Positions 8,651 to 16,726 of a stretch of 64,000 nucleotides of DNA are shown here, one piece after another. The notes under the pieces are model-generated. The model did not search any database. It saw nothing but the letters and a program-made list of their open reading frames with translations, and had not been told where the DNA came from. Origin of the DNA: an uncultured Maribacter sp. (GTDB taxonomy: Bacteria > Bacteroidota > Bacteroidia > Flavobacteriales > Flavobacteriaceae); assembly GCA_947498505.1 (NCBI GenBank), contig CANMKG010000010.1, forward strand, positions 44,552 to 108,551. Reading direction: 5' to 3'. Made by a program: the position numbers and the translations under genes. The number at the start of each line of letters is the position of its first letter. The first letter of the stretch is position 1.

Positions 8651-9607
8651 CTATCTATTATTTTTTTGAGCTGCAATTATTTCTTCAACGGCATTCCTAT
8701 ATTTATAAGGGTTTCCTGCTTTTTTAATTGCCTTAAATACTTTTTGAGGATTGTGTGTAGACTTTGAAAAAAACTCCCAAAAGCCCTGCATTTTCATTTT
8801 TATAGGTGTTGGCCCAGAAAGTTTAGCATCGTACTGACTATAAATAGTATCATGAAATTCTTTAAAAATATCCCAGCGATTAGCAGGGTACACCGTAGTA
8901 TCTGCTTTTATCATACTCGGTAAAAATGGGTCAGCAATGAGCCCTCTACCAATCATAAAATGGGTAATTGATGGGAAACGTTCTCGAAGCGCCTTAAACG
9001 CTGCTACAGTAGTAATATCACCGTTATAATATAAGGTATGTTTTGCTACATCTATACATTTTTGAAATGCATCTAAATCTACACCACCTTTGTACAATTG
9101 TTTCCCCAAACGAGCATGTATTGCCACGTTTTTAAGCGGATACTTATCTAATACCGCAAAAGCATCTAGAATTTCATTGCTATTCTCATATCCTAAACGC
9201 ATTTTCATAGAAATGGTAACATTGGTTTCGGTATGTGCACGGTCTAAAATATGATCTATTTTTTCCGTATTACAAATAAGTCCAGAGCCCATACCGCTTT
9301 TTGTCACCATAGGGTACGGACAACCCAAATTCCAATTAAGCTCTGTATATCCTAAAGATTGAATGTACTTTATAGTATGCAAAAATTCATCAGCACTGGC
9401 GGTCATCACCTGCGGTATAACTTCTAAACTAGTATTTATTTCAGGATTTAAATCGCGTTGATATGATCCCTTTATCACCATTTTTTTATTGTACCGTATA
9501 TAAGGCGCGTAATAGGTATCTATTCCACCAAAAAAATGCTGCTGCGCATTACGAAAAATATAATCGGTAAAACCTTGTAAAGGAGAGGATAATAATTGGT
9601 ACGACAT
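8651..9607 (-). CDS. tRNA-dihydrouridine synthase
   Basis: The 318-residue flavoprotein reduces uridine to dihydrouridine in tRNA. It opens with the Dus strand LLSSPLQGFTDYIFR (FMN binding), has the catalytic cysteine Cys96 in NLGCPYPMVTKSGMGSGL, MKMRLGYE, then VAIHARLGKQLYKG and GDITT, and the phosphate loop MIGRGLIADPFL. The lack of the extra C-terminal dsRNA domain and the overall length resemble DusC-like proteins, but which uridine it modifies cannot be told, so no symbol is given. It is a single gene on the minus strand, with a degenerate -7 box (TATCTTTA on the minus strand) a little upstream. Confidence 0.92.
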   Translation of the reverse strand: MSYQLLSSPLQGFTDYIFRNAQQHFFGGIDTYYAPYIRYNKKMVIKGSYQRDLNPEINTSLEVIPQVMTASADEFLHTIKYIQSLGYTELNWNLGCPYPMVTKSGMGSGLICNTEKIDHILDRAHTETNVTISMKMRLGYENSNEILDAFAVLDKYPLKNVAIHARLGKQLYKGGVDLDAFQKCIDVAKHTLYYNGDITTVAAFKALRERFPSITHFMIGRGLIADPFLPSMIKADTTVYPANRWDIFKEFHDTIYSQYDAKLSGPTPIKMKMQGFWEFFSKSTHNPQKVFKAIKKAGNPYKYRNAVEEIIAAQKNNR

Positions 9608-9702
9608 TCATGCTTTTTAAAGCGGTAAAGATAATGGAATATGTTGTTTTTCAGGTCTGTGAATTTCGTTTAACCTTGGTTAAACAATATTCCGCATAAA
9701 CC

Positions 9703-10314
9703 TTAATACTCAAATTCTAGTATTTTTTTAAGTTTTAATAAATCTAGCCTATTAGGATATCTACGTATTAGTTTTTCGAGCAATTTCTTTGCCTTTTTAC
9801 AATCTTCGAATTCACTTTCGCACCTATAGCAATACGCCATTGCAAGACGATAATTAGCATCATATTCCTTTGGAAAAAGTGTAAGTGCCTCTTTATACTG
9901 AAAAATTGCATTATGCCATTTTTTTTTGCTCAACCACAAATCTCCGTCTGCAATCAAATCCAAATATTCCTTTTTATCTTTTTCTAATTGAATGCTGTCG
10001 GTGGTTTCTTCTGCCATTTTATTGGCTTTAAAATCATGGTAAATTGGGAATCCTATAATAAAAAAGCAAGCTATAAAAAGTCCTATATAAATATAACTTC
10101 TTTTTTTACGCTCTCTTATAACTTTTACTCGAATTTCAGAAAGCTGTTTTTTAGTCGCTTTTTTAAAATTTACTTCTCCGTCAGCTGCCTTTAAATATTC
10201 CTTTTTTAAATTTAAAAAAGACCTGTCTTTGAGAAACATTCTATTACGTCTTAACAACTTTTTATTGTTCTTAAGACTATTAATCATTCCTTGAATACTT
10301 CCTCCTCCGCCCAC
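9703..10314 (-). CDS. Membrane-anchored TPR protein, function unknown
   Basis: About 203 residues. A GTG at 10314 is preferred because it gives the N-terminus MGGGGSIQGMINSLKNNKK, a glycine-then-SLKNNK pattern that I associate with small Bacteroidota proteins; a TTG one codon earlier is also possible. A basic region runs to residue 72, followed by one transmembrane span near residues 74-95 (IYIGLFIACFFIIGF) and a C-terminal TPR pair near 118-185 (YLDLIADGDLWLSKKKWHNA, then ANYRLAMAYCYR). It probably scaffolds a complex with the TPR on the far side of the membrane. Neighbouring the kinase pair, it could belong to the same accessory block, but the 97 bp gap gives no proof. Confidence 0.7.
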   Translation of the reverse strand: MGGGGSIQGMINSLKNNKKLLRRNRMFLKDRSFLNLKKEYLKAADGEVNFKKATKKQLSEIRVKVIRERKKRSYIYIGLFIACFFIIGFPIYHDFKANKMAEETTDSIQLEKDKKEYLDLIADGDLWLSKKKWHNAIFQYKEALTLFPKEYDANYRLAMAYCYRCESEFEDCKKAKKLLEKLIRRYPNRLDLLKLKKILEFEY

Positions 10315-10411
10315 CAAATTATATACTGATTTTTTTCAATTATTAAAGTTTTTCATTTATAATAAATAAGAGCTCAACACTTAAAATGCAATTCATAACA
10401 TTTTTTATAAA

Positions 10412-11470
10412 CTATATACTGATGGGATTGCTTTTATTTAACTTTATATCGAAAATATTTTTAGCAAAATCAACTCCTTCACAAGTATCAATATCATTCC
10501 CACATATAACGTTAAATTCTCCTTCATTTAATTCAATCATCTGTTTTATTCTCCACATCCCTATGCCATCTCCATTTTTACCTAACTTTTTAGCAGAACT
10601 TCCAGATATTCCCTCTACAAAAATCCTATCTCTTTCGTTCTCATGTATATAAAGACTCATCATTTCAATAGACATAGTCACAGAATCAAAATCCTCATTA
10701 AAGTCCACATAAATTACTGTACCTGGTTTTGAGTATTTTGCTGAATTTTCAAAAAGATGATACAACGCAACTTGAATAGTTTCATAATCTATAGAAACTT
10801 TACCATAAAAATCTGAAACTTGAACATAGATATTTTTTGATGTAAAATCACCAAAGAAAGTATGCAAAACATTAAGCACCACCACTCTAAATGGATACTT
10901 CACAAACTCTAAATCAGCACTGTCATCTCTATCAAGTTTCTTGTATATGGAAAATTCTGACTTCATATGGATGTTATGTTTCGCAATACGTAAAAACATC
11001 ATGGCAGCCTTTCTTTTTTTTGAAAACAATTCTTTCTCTATATAATCAATTTGAGTTCTCCAGTTTTCCGAAAGAACTTCCTGCGGAATTAAATTATATA
11101 TCTCTTGAATATTGTGGGCATTTATTGAAGTTAAATTATGAACTAAACGATTCACTTTTTGTTGCTCCGTCTTTTTTACTTCGCTAATAATTTGATCTCT
11201 AGGTATAACTAAATCATAATAAGCGTACGAAAGTGCCTCTAGTTTATCCCTAAACAGTTTTGTGGTCTTTGTATTACCACAACATAAAAAAGTAGTTCCC
11301 TTTTTATTTATGATTTTACCCTGTCTTCTGTTTTTTACCAAGTATAAAGGACATTTAGATGATAATTTTCCATTCGTCTCACAAGAATTATAACAATTTT
11401 CACAATCGCTTTTTAAATTATTAGATATAACATTACCATTATTATCAATGATTTTAAAATGATTAATCAT
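10412..11470 (-). CDS. Cysteine-rich soluble histidine kinase-like protein
   Basis: 352 residues from the ATG at 11470 (a TTG sits one codon upstream). No membrane span. The N-terminal 65 residues hold a cluster C23-x2-C26-x3-C30-x9-C40 and a CC pair at 63-64, as in a metal or redox centre. A helical segment with RLVHNLTSINAHNIQEIYN near residue 111 is a plausible dimerisation and phospho-acceptor helix, with His111 the candidate. The C-terminus is a GHKL ATPase: N-box LYHLFENSAKYSKPG near 233-247 and G-box GKNGDGIGMWRIKQMIELNE near 295-314. It overlaps the upstream receiver gene by 8 bp. The function as a kinase is inferred from the ATPase fold; the sensed signal is unknown. Confidence 0.8.
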   Translation of the reverse strand: MINHFKIIDNNGNVISNNLKSDCENCYNSCETNGKLSSKCPLYLVKNRRQGKIINKKGTTFLCCGNTKTTKLFRDKLEALSYAYYDLVIPRDQIISEVKKTEQQKVNRLVHNLTSINAHNIQEIYNLIPQEVLSENWRTQIDYIEKELFSKKRKAAMMFLRIAKHNIHMKSEFSIYKKLDRDDSADLEFVKYPFRVVVLNVLHTFFGDFTSKNIYVQVSDFYGKVSIDYETIQVALYHLFENSAKYSKPGTVIYVDFNEDFDSVTMSIEMMSLYIHENERDRIFVEGISGSSAKKLGKNGDGIGMWRIKQMIELNEGEFNVICGNDIDTCEGVDFAKNIFDIKLNKSNPISI

Positions 11471-12047
11471 CAAACAAGCCTTCTATTAAATTACTAAATT
11501 GAAAAGGTTCTGCATCCTTGGATAAACAGCCATCAACTTCTCTTAAAGCCTTATGAAACCTATCTCCTTTTGTATCAGCAGAATATATTATTATTTTTTT
11601 GTCAATGTATTTTTTCTTAAGAGCAGAAGCCAACCCTAGACCTTCATCTTTAAAAAGTGTAGAACCAACACCATTAATATCTACAAAAATTATATCTGAT
11701 TCTTGCACTTTTAAATCATCAAGGTTAATAACATCCTTTATTGACTTTGTACTTTTCCATCCCTGCTTTTTAAGTATTGAAACTATATGAAAATCGTTAT
11801 GATTATCATCTATAAACAATATCTTTATAGTCTCCTTAAGTCTATTTTTTTTTCTCTCAAAAGATTCAACTTTGTTTACTTTTTCATGTGAAGAATTTAT
11901 ATTGTTATGGATAGTTATCTTTCCTGTATTAGTAGAAATAGTTCGTTTAGATTTTTTCTTTTTCCTATCATTCAAAAAATAAGATAATAATATCCCAACA
12001 ACTACCGCTCCGACACCACTAAAAATCCATTCGTAATATCCTGTCAT
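11463..12047 (-). CDS. Membrane-anchored response-regulator receiver protein
   Basis: A 194-residue protein with a single N-terminal transmembrane span, residues 5-25 (YEWIFSGVGAVVVGILLSYF), a basic stretch, a short beta-like NTGKITIHNNIN linker and then a receiver domain from residue 74. All receiver landmarks are present: Asp80 and Asp81, the phospho-acceptor Asp123 in IIFVDINGVG, Ser156 in IIIYSAD and Lys177 in CLSKDAE. There is no output domain. A receiver tethered to the membrane by its N-terminus is unusual. The span with its WIFSG motif followed by the linker resembles membrane tethers I recall from proteins of bacterial conflict systems, which is only a suggestion. It precedes and overlaps the kinase gene, so the two are almost certainly partners. 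Confidence 0.82.
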   Translation of the reverse strand: MTGYYEWIFSGVGAVVVGILLSYFLNDRKKKKSKRTISTNTGKITIHNNINSSHEKVNKVESFERKKNRLKETIKILFIDDNHNDFHIVSILKKQGWKSTKSIKDVINLDDLKVQESDIIFVDINGVGSTLFKDEGLGLASALKKKYIDKKIIIYSADTKGDRFHKALREVDGCLSKDAEPFQFSNLIEGLFDD

Positions 12048-12226
12048 TTATTCGATTCTTAATTTGTTCAACTATTGACCTAGTAACTATTAGCTACTTT
12101 TATTGATGTTCATTATCAAAACATCGTGTAAATTTCCCACAAAACAAGAAATAAATAAAACAGAAATGCGTAATGAGCGTAAATACTTATCAACCAAATG
12201 TTTAAAACTGGGCACGTTTTCCTACA
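12048..12226. other. Non-coding stretch upstream of the receiver gene
   Basis: This 179 bp segment lies between the start of the receiver gene and the G-rich tract. It is AT-rich and should contain the promoter of the receiver-kinase pair on the minus strand, but no perfect TAnnTTTG box was found there. A 77-codon open frame crossing 12103-12336 runs through the G tract and the repeats and is not a credible gene. Confidence 0.6.
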
Positions 12227-12245
12227 GGGCGGGGGGTTTGGGGGG
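12227..12245 (+). other. G-rich tract, possible quadruplex
   Basis: GGGCGGGGGGTTTGGGGGG, 15 G in 19 bases, stands in a very AT-rich region immediately beyond the hairpin that ends ppc. It is rare composition for this genome. It is preceded by a GTTTTCCTACA sequence. Possible roles are a transcription or replication block or a remnant of a mobile repeat. Nothing in the neighbourhood decides between these. Confidence 0.7.
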
Positions 12246-12251
12246 ACAAAA

Positions 12252-12282
12252 AAACCTCCTTCGTCTTCGCTCAGGAGGTTTT
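12252..12282 (-). terminator. Probable terminator of ppc
   Basis: The arms AAACCTCCT (12252-12260) and AGGAGGTTT (12272-12280) form a perfect stem around a 11-base loop. Read on the minus strand the stem is followed by a run of T (the A-run at 12248-12254 on the plus strand), so it fits an intrinsic terminator for the ppc transcript after it has passed through the repeats. Short T-runs on the other side could let it work in both directions. Confidence 0.65.
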
Positions 12283-12510
12283 TATAAACTTATTTTCTTG
12301 AGAAATCTTTCTAATCGCTCAAGAGGTTTTTTATAAACTTATTTCATGAGAAATCTTTCAAATCACTCAGGAGGTTTTATATATACTTGTTTTCTTGAGA
12401 GATTTTTACAATCACTCAGGAGAGTTTGTAGATTTAGCTTTTTCCAAACCGATTTTCACATCGCTCAGGAGGTTTTTTCCACTTGTTCAGGAGAATCTAC
12501 AGCTTTATAT
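12268..12510. repeat. Tandem array of about five 48-49 bp repeats
   Basis: Copies begin with C(G/A)CTCAGGAGGTTTT at 12268, 12316, 12364, 12413 and 12462, giving periods of 48, 48, 49 and 49 bp. The first three are close to each other; the fourth and fifth keep the CTCAGGAG core but diverge after it. Several also have CTTGAG or CATGAG about 15 to 20 bp before the next CTCA(A/G)G core, which can pair. The array lies in the 3' flank of ppc and the first unit supplies one arm of the terminator hairpin. It is contiguous, without unique spacers, so it is not a CRISPR array. Confidence 0.85.
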
Positions 12511-12523
12511 ATTATTCTATAAT

Positions 12524-15070
12524 TTAAGCTGAGTTTCTACTAGCGTTAATGTTACCATATAAAGATCTAATAACAATCTTTTCATACAGCTCATTAAAGC
12601 TTGTTTTTTCTCCTATTTTCTGTAAAGCATATTGTTGAATTACCAATAATGGCAACACAATGTTTTCTCTAATTTTTACGGACTCTCTAGAAACAGGCTC
12701 TTGTTCCATTAAAATTTCCATATCAGAAATTAATAACAACATTTCTTTAGAAAGCTCAAACTCATTAAAGAGTATCATCCAGAAATCACCATATTCCTCA
12801 TTGTTTTTCATGTAACTGGTAAGTCCAAAGTGACATTTAGACAACGCCATCATACTATTCAACATTAAGGTTTTAAAGAAAGGCACCTCTTTAAACAAGG
12901 TTTTTACCTCTTCAATTCTACCTTGATCTTGTAATGTTTTTAAAGCCGTACCAATACCAAAATATCCTGGTACATTTTGCTTTAACTGACTCCATGATCC
13001 TACAAACGAAATAGCACGTAAATCTGTTAACTCTAATTTAGCCTTATTTCCACGCTTACCTGGTCTACTTCCAATATTGGCTTTACCATAGTACTTTAAT
13101 GTACTCATGTGCTCCAAATAAGACATAAACTTATCGTGTTGCTTTAAGTTATCGTACTTGGTAAAACTTAATGCAGAAAGTTCATCTATCAACGCTCGGT
13201 GTTCTTCAGAAATTACATTTTCGTTACCAAAAATATTGTTAGAAAGTCCCGCTGTTAACAATTGCTCACAATTGTACATAAAGTGGTCTTTTGTACCATA
13301 TGTACTAGTAATGGTTTGCCCTTGTATGGTTAACTGTATCTCATTATTAGCAATATCTTTTGTTTGAGCGGCGTAAAAACGATGCGTTTTTCCTCCTCCA
13401 CGTGCCGGTGGTCCTCCACGACCATCAAAGAATACTACTTTAACATCGTTTTGAGCACATATAAATGATAGCTTTTCTTTGGTTCTTAATATTTCCCAGT
13501 TAGCTTTTACATAACCACCGTCTTTGGTTCCATCAGAAAAACCAAGCATTATGGTTTGCTTACGACTACGAAGATTAATATGGCTGTTATACTGATTTAA
13601 ATCGAACAGATATTGCATAGTTGCCTCTGCCCCATCCATACCTTTCATAGTTTCAAAAAGAGGAACAATATCAAAAGTGATGTCCTCAGCTTTCCAACCA
13701 CACCATCTAAATAAAGTATGAACAAATAGTATTGAGAAAATATCTTCAGAATTACTAATGATATAACGGTTACAACCTTGCTCTCCGTTTTTAGCCTGAA
13801 TGTCTTTTAACTGAATAATGTTTTTAATAGTATCCTTTACAATTTCTTCATCGTAATCATCAGGAGACAAACTAAAATCGTTAGTTAAAAGTGCCTGCTC
13901 CAACTCTTTATCTGAAAGTTCAGTAATACTTTCTTTAACAACACCATTTTGCCTTAAAATGGTTTCAATAACCTTAGTATGTATACTGTGATCTTGACGG
14001 ATATCTATAGTTGCAAAGTGCGTTTTAAAGATTCTTACTTTATCCATAAAATGGTCAAGTTCTTTAATATACAGTCCGTGATACTTGGCAACAAGTATTT
14101 CTCTTATAATTTCTAACGGTCCAATAATATCATTATAACCCACCGTTTTTGATGGATTAAACATAGCGATATACAAATTAGCTCGTAGTACATTTATGTG
14201 CTCTTGAAGATCTTTAAAAGTTAACTTGTTTTGTAACTTTTTTAAATCGTTATAATAGCACTTCATTAAAGTAACACGCAACTCATCAGCAACATCATTG
14301 GTTATTGCCGCGGTTACAAACGGATTTCCATCACGGTCACCACCTGGCCAAAAACCAAGTTTCATGATATCGTAATTTTCAAAATCGTTTCTGTTAATAT
14401 TTTCTTTTATGTAAGCAAACAAATCACCAATAGCATCATAATACACATTACGCAACATGTATATAATGTTTTTAGCTTCGTCTAATGGTGTTGGCTTTTT
14501 AGAATTTAATAGCGATGTTAATCCTAATTGCTGAAGTTTAACATCAATATCATCAATCTTATCTTCTAAAATTAGTGATCGCAGATTGGTAATAATATCT
14601 AAGATAGATTTATTATAAAACTGCGTTGGGTGTGCTGTTAATACAATTCTAGCACTAAAGGTGGACAATTTATCCGCGATTAAATCCCAACTTTTATTTT
14701 TATCTACTAATTGAAAGTAATCTTTAATAGTAAGGTTAGTACTATGTTCTTGCAGTTTTGGAAAAGCAGCATCTTCAACACTATCATACAATACAACTTG
14801 ACGCTCAACGTATTGAATAATCTTAAACATAAAATCAATACGTTCCTTTTCTGAATCTATATTCACGAAGTTCTGGAAAAACCCGTCTAATATTTCTCTA
14901 GGATTAAGACCAGATGCCAATCCTTTTTGACACTGATCCAGCATCAAAGGAATTAACATTCCTACGTTTTCAATATTTCTATACGGTAGATTTAAAAACA
15001 AGCTGTTATAAACATTAAACTTGTTACTTACCGATTTTTTAAAATCTTTTTGTCGCTGTAATTGATGCAT
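12524..15070 (-). CDS. ppc: Phosphoenolpyruvate carboxylase
   Basis: 848 residues from the ATG at 15070. A longer frame to 15118 is rejected because a perfect promoter box TACCTTTG (minus strand) covers 15116-15123. The enzyme adds bicarbonate to PEP to make oxaloacetate, refilling the TCA cycle. Catalytic signatures appear in order: LTAHPTQF (His of the LTAHPT motif, near residue 147 with this start), GFWPGGDRDGNPF, GFSDGTKDGGYVKANW, FFDGRGGPPARGGGKTHRF (glycine-rich loop) and RAISFVGSWSQLKQNVPGYF. The divergence from enterobacterial PEPC motifs (TAHPTQ for TAHPTE, GPPARGGG for TVGRGGG) suggests the Bacteroidota form. Its 3' flank contains the repeat array. Confidence 0.95.
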   Translation of the reverse strand: MHQLQRQKDFKKSVSNKFNVYNSLFLNLPYRNIENVGMLIPLMLDQCQKGLASGLNPREILDGFFQNFVNIDSEKERIDFMFKIIQYVERQVVLYDSVEDAAFPKLQEHSTNLTIKDYFQLVDKNKSWDLIADKLSTFSARIVLTAHPTQFYNKSILDIITNLRSLILEDKIDDIDVKLQQLGLTSLLNSKKPTPLDEAKNIIYMLRNVYYDAIGDLFAYIKENINRNDFENYDIMKLGFWPGGDRDGNPFVTAAITNDVADELRVTLMKCYYNDLKKLQNKLTFKDLQEHINVLRANLYIAMFNPSKTVGYNDIIGPLEIIREILVAKYHGLYIKELDHFMDKVRIFKTHFATIDIRQDHSIHTKVIETILRQNGVVKESITELSDKELEQALLTNDFSLSPDDYDEEIVKDTIKNIIQLKDIQAKNGEQGCNRYIISNSEDIFSILFVHTLFRWCGWKAEDITFDIVPLFETMKGMDGAEATMQYLFDLNQYNSHINLRSRKQTIMLGFSDGTKDGGYVKANWEILRTKEKLSFICAQNDVKVVFFDGRGGPPARGGGKTHRFYAAQTKDIANNEIQLTIQGQTITSTYGTKDHFMYNCEQLLTAGLSNNIFGNENVISEEHRALIDELSALSFTKYDNLKQHDKFMSYLEHMSTLKYYGKANIGSRPGKRGNKAKLELTDLRAISFVGSWSQLKQNVPGYFGIGTALKTLQDQGRIEEVKTLFKEVPFFKTLMLNSMMALSKCHFGLTSYMKNNEEYGDFWMILFNEFELSKEMLLLISDMEILMEQEPVSRESVKIRENIVLPLLVIQQYALQKIGEKTSFNELYEKIVIRSLYGNINASRNSA

Positions 15071-15115
15071 ATTCTTCTTATTTCGACCTTGTAAATTGTC
15101 TGTTTTGAATTGTAC

Positions 15116-15123
15116 CAAAGGTA
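15116..15123 (-). promoter_or_regulatory. ppc promoter -7 box
   Basis: Minus-strand TACCTTTG matches the Bacteroidota primary sigma factor -7 consensus TAnnTTTG exactly. Transcription would start near 15111, leaving a leader of about 40 bases before the ATG at 15070. This decides the start of ppc. Confidence 0.65.
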
Positions 15124-15271
15124 AAGTACAAATTCCCGGGCAAATATCGGTATAATAATAAAACTGTAACGTCTGCTACGGCTCAAAAAACAAAATAACA
15201 TTACTAGCCAATAAAACTAACAAGTTGCGCCTAACGGATTTTTACTAAAATCCTGAAAACTAGTTCACCAA

Positions 15272-16081
15272 CTAAATTTTAGATTTTAGCACTTTGTTTT
15301 TCTGTTTAAAAAAAGAAGCTTTGAAAAAGCTATGCACATAAAAGGCGGCAATACCTCCTACAACGGGAGAAACTATATACACCGTAAAAAAGCTAAATGA
15401 AACTTGTGGAAAAGCAGCTAAATTCCAACCCGCAAAATACGCCAATACTCTTGGTCCAAAATCCCTTGCAGGGTTTAATCCTGCTTGCGTGTACGGAGCA
15501 ACTACACATATTATTAACGTAACCGTTAATCCAATAAAAACTGGCACCCATTTTTCTATTTTCAATTTAGTTTCGGTCAACTTAAAAATCGAAAAAACTA
15601 GTGTGAAAGTACCCAAAAGCTCCATTAAGCAAGCCAGAAGCACTGTTATCTTTAAAGTATCTTTATAGCCAGGATTGGGAAAAAATTCACCAAACATCAT
15701 AGCTGTTTCTTGTGATGCCAAACTACCGCGTATTATACCATTGGCCTGCTCATAACTAGCAATATCTCCTTTAAAAATAGCATACAATAAAAAACCAGCT
15801 AGAAATGCACCAACGGTTTGACTAAGTATATACCCTGGAAGTTTTTTTAGGGAAAGTTTTTTTGCCCAACACATGGCAACGCTAACAGCAGGGTTTAAAT
15901 GTGCAGGACATATATTTTTTGTAGCGTAAATAGCTATAGCCACTCCTACACCCCAAACTAAAGCGACTTCTAATAGACTTCCAAAGGTTTGGAACAAAAT
16001 GGTAACTGCTATAGAACCGCAACCAACAAATACCAGTATAAATGTGCCTAGTAATTCCCCAAGGTACTCCTTTACATTCAT
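15272..16081 (-). CDS. Aquaporin-family channel in arsenic operon
   Basis: A 269-residue MIP-family channel with six membrane spans and two NPA half-helices: HLNPAV near residue 63 and GLNPARD near residue 202. Aspartate after the second NPAR is the glycerol-facilitator-type mark, so it should pass small uncharged solutes such as glycerol or arsenite As(OH)3. Its ATG overlaps the arsenate reductase stop (ATGA at 16078-16081), so the two are translated together. Established precedent is AqpS of Sinorhizobium meliloti, which replaces the arsenite pump in an ars operon and lets arsenite made inside the cell leave down its gradient. The arsenite role here is inferred from context. Confidence 0.9.
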   Translation of the reverse strand: MNVKEYLGELLGTFILVFVGCGSIAVTILFQTFGSLLEVALVWGVGVAIAIYATKNICPAHLNPAVSVAMCWAKKLSLKKLPGYILSQTVGAFLAGFLLYAIFKGDIASYEQANGIIRGSLASQETAMMFGEFFPNPGYKDTLKITVLLACLMELLGTFTLVFSIFKLTETKLKIEKWVPVFIGLTVTLIICVVAPYTQAGLNPARDFGPRVLAYFAGWNLAAFPQVSFSFFTVYIVSPVVGGIAAFYVHSFFKASFFKQKNKVLKSKI

Positions 16082-16692
16082 GCCTTTATTTTAGAAAATA
16101 TATAACTTAACTCCGATGCAATTTGTACACTACGTTCGTGATATTTTTCCTGCTGCTGCGGTGTATTATCAAATGCTTTAGGATCTTCAAATGTTATTGG
16201 AATTCGCTTTTCTGCACCCGGTATAAATGGACAACCTGCATCAGCACTTGAACATGTCATAATCGCTGCAAATTCAGATACTGGGTTAAAAGCATCATCA
16301 TAGGTTTTAGAGAAACATATGGCAGCATGGTTGTTTTCGCTAAACTTTACACTGTAAACAGGGTTTTTTCCTTCTGATAAAGCAGTAATTTTAAACCCGG
16401 TATTTTCTAACGTTTTTCCTATCATTGGAAACATAGCTGTTGCCTCTGTACCTCCGGAATAACATACCACATTATTTATATTATAATGAGCAGCCATTAC
16501 TTGCGCCCAAATTTGTGACAAATGACTTCTACGTGAATTATGCGTACAAATAAAATTTAATCGCACCTCATTATTAGCATCCACTTTTGTTTGAATAAAA
16601 TCCACTAAAGGTTGCAGTGTATTTTTACGTTCTTCGGAAATAGCATCAAAAGTTAAACTTGAAATAAATTGTGTTAATTCTGGAAATATCAT
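16078..16692 (-). CDS. Arsenate reductase of the low-molecular-weight phosphatase type
   Basis: A 204-residue protein with the phosphatase loop Cys49-THNSR-Arg55-Ser (CX5RS) in NFICTHNSRRSHLSQIW. A second pair of cysteines lies in MTCSSADAGCPFIPGAEKR, followed by ITFEDPKAFD, the same order as in thioredoxin-linked ArsC, where the later cysteines relay electrons. It would reduce arsenate to arsenite. The N-terminal 45 residues before the loop are longer than in Staphylococcus ArsC. It lies between arsR and the aquaporin gene and overlaps the latter. A protein-tyrosine phosphatase role is possible but less likely given the neighbours. Confidence 0.85.
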   Translation of the reverse strand: MIFPELTQFISSLTFDAISEERKNTLQPLVDFIQTKVDANNEVRLNFICTHNSRRSHLSQIWAQVMAAHYNINNVVCYSGGTEATAMFPMIGKTLENTGFKITALSEGKNPVYSVKFSENNHAAICFSKTYDDAFNPVSEFAAIMTCSSADAGCPFIPGAEKRIPITFEDPKAFDNTPQQQEKYHERSVQIASELSYIFSKIKA

Positions 16693-16726
16693 TCTATGTT
16701 TTTTTGTAATATGTACTTAAAATGCC

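Noticed and set aside
12103..12336. Open frame of 77 codons through the G tract and repeats
   Set aside because: It crosses the G-rich tract, the terminator and repeat units, and codes for no recognisable domain; composition is that of the repeats.
12268..12510. CRISPR array
   Set aside because: The 48-49 bp units are contiguous without unique spacers of equal length, units degrade along the array and no cas gene is near.
15071..15118. Longer ppc N-terminus from a TTG
   Set aside because: The TTG is inside the perfect promoter box at 15116-15123, so it cannot be translated from that promoter.
15272..16081. Aquaporin as a plain glycerol facilitator
   Set aside because: Possible by sequence, but the start overlaps arsC and the operon starts with arsR; no glpK or glpD is near.
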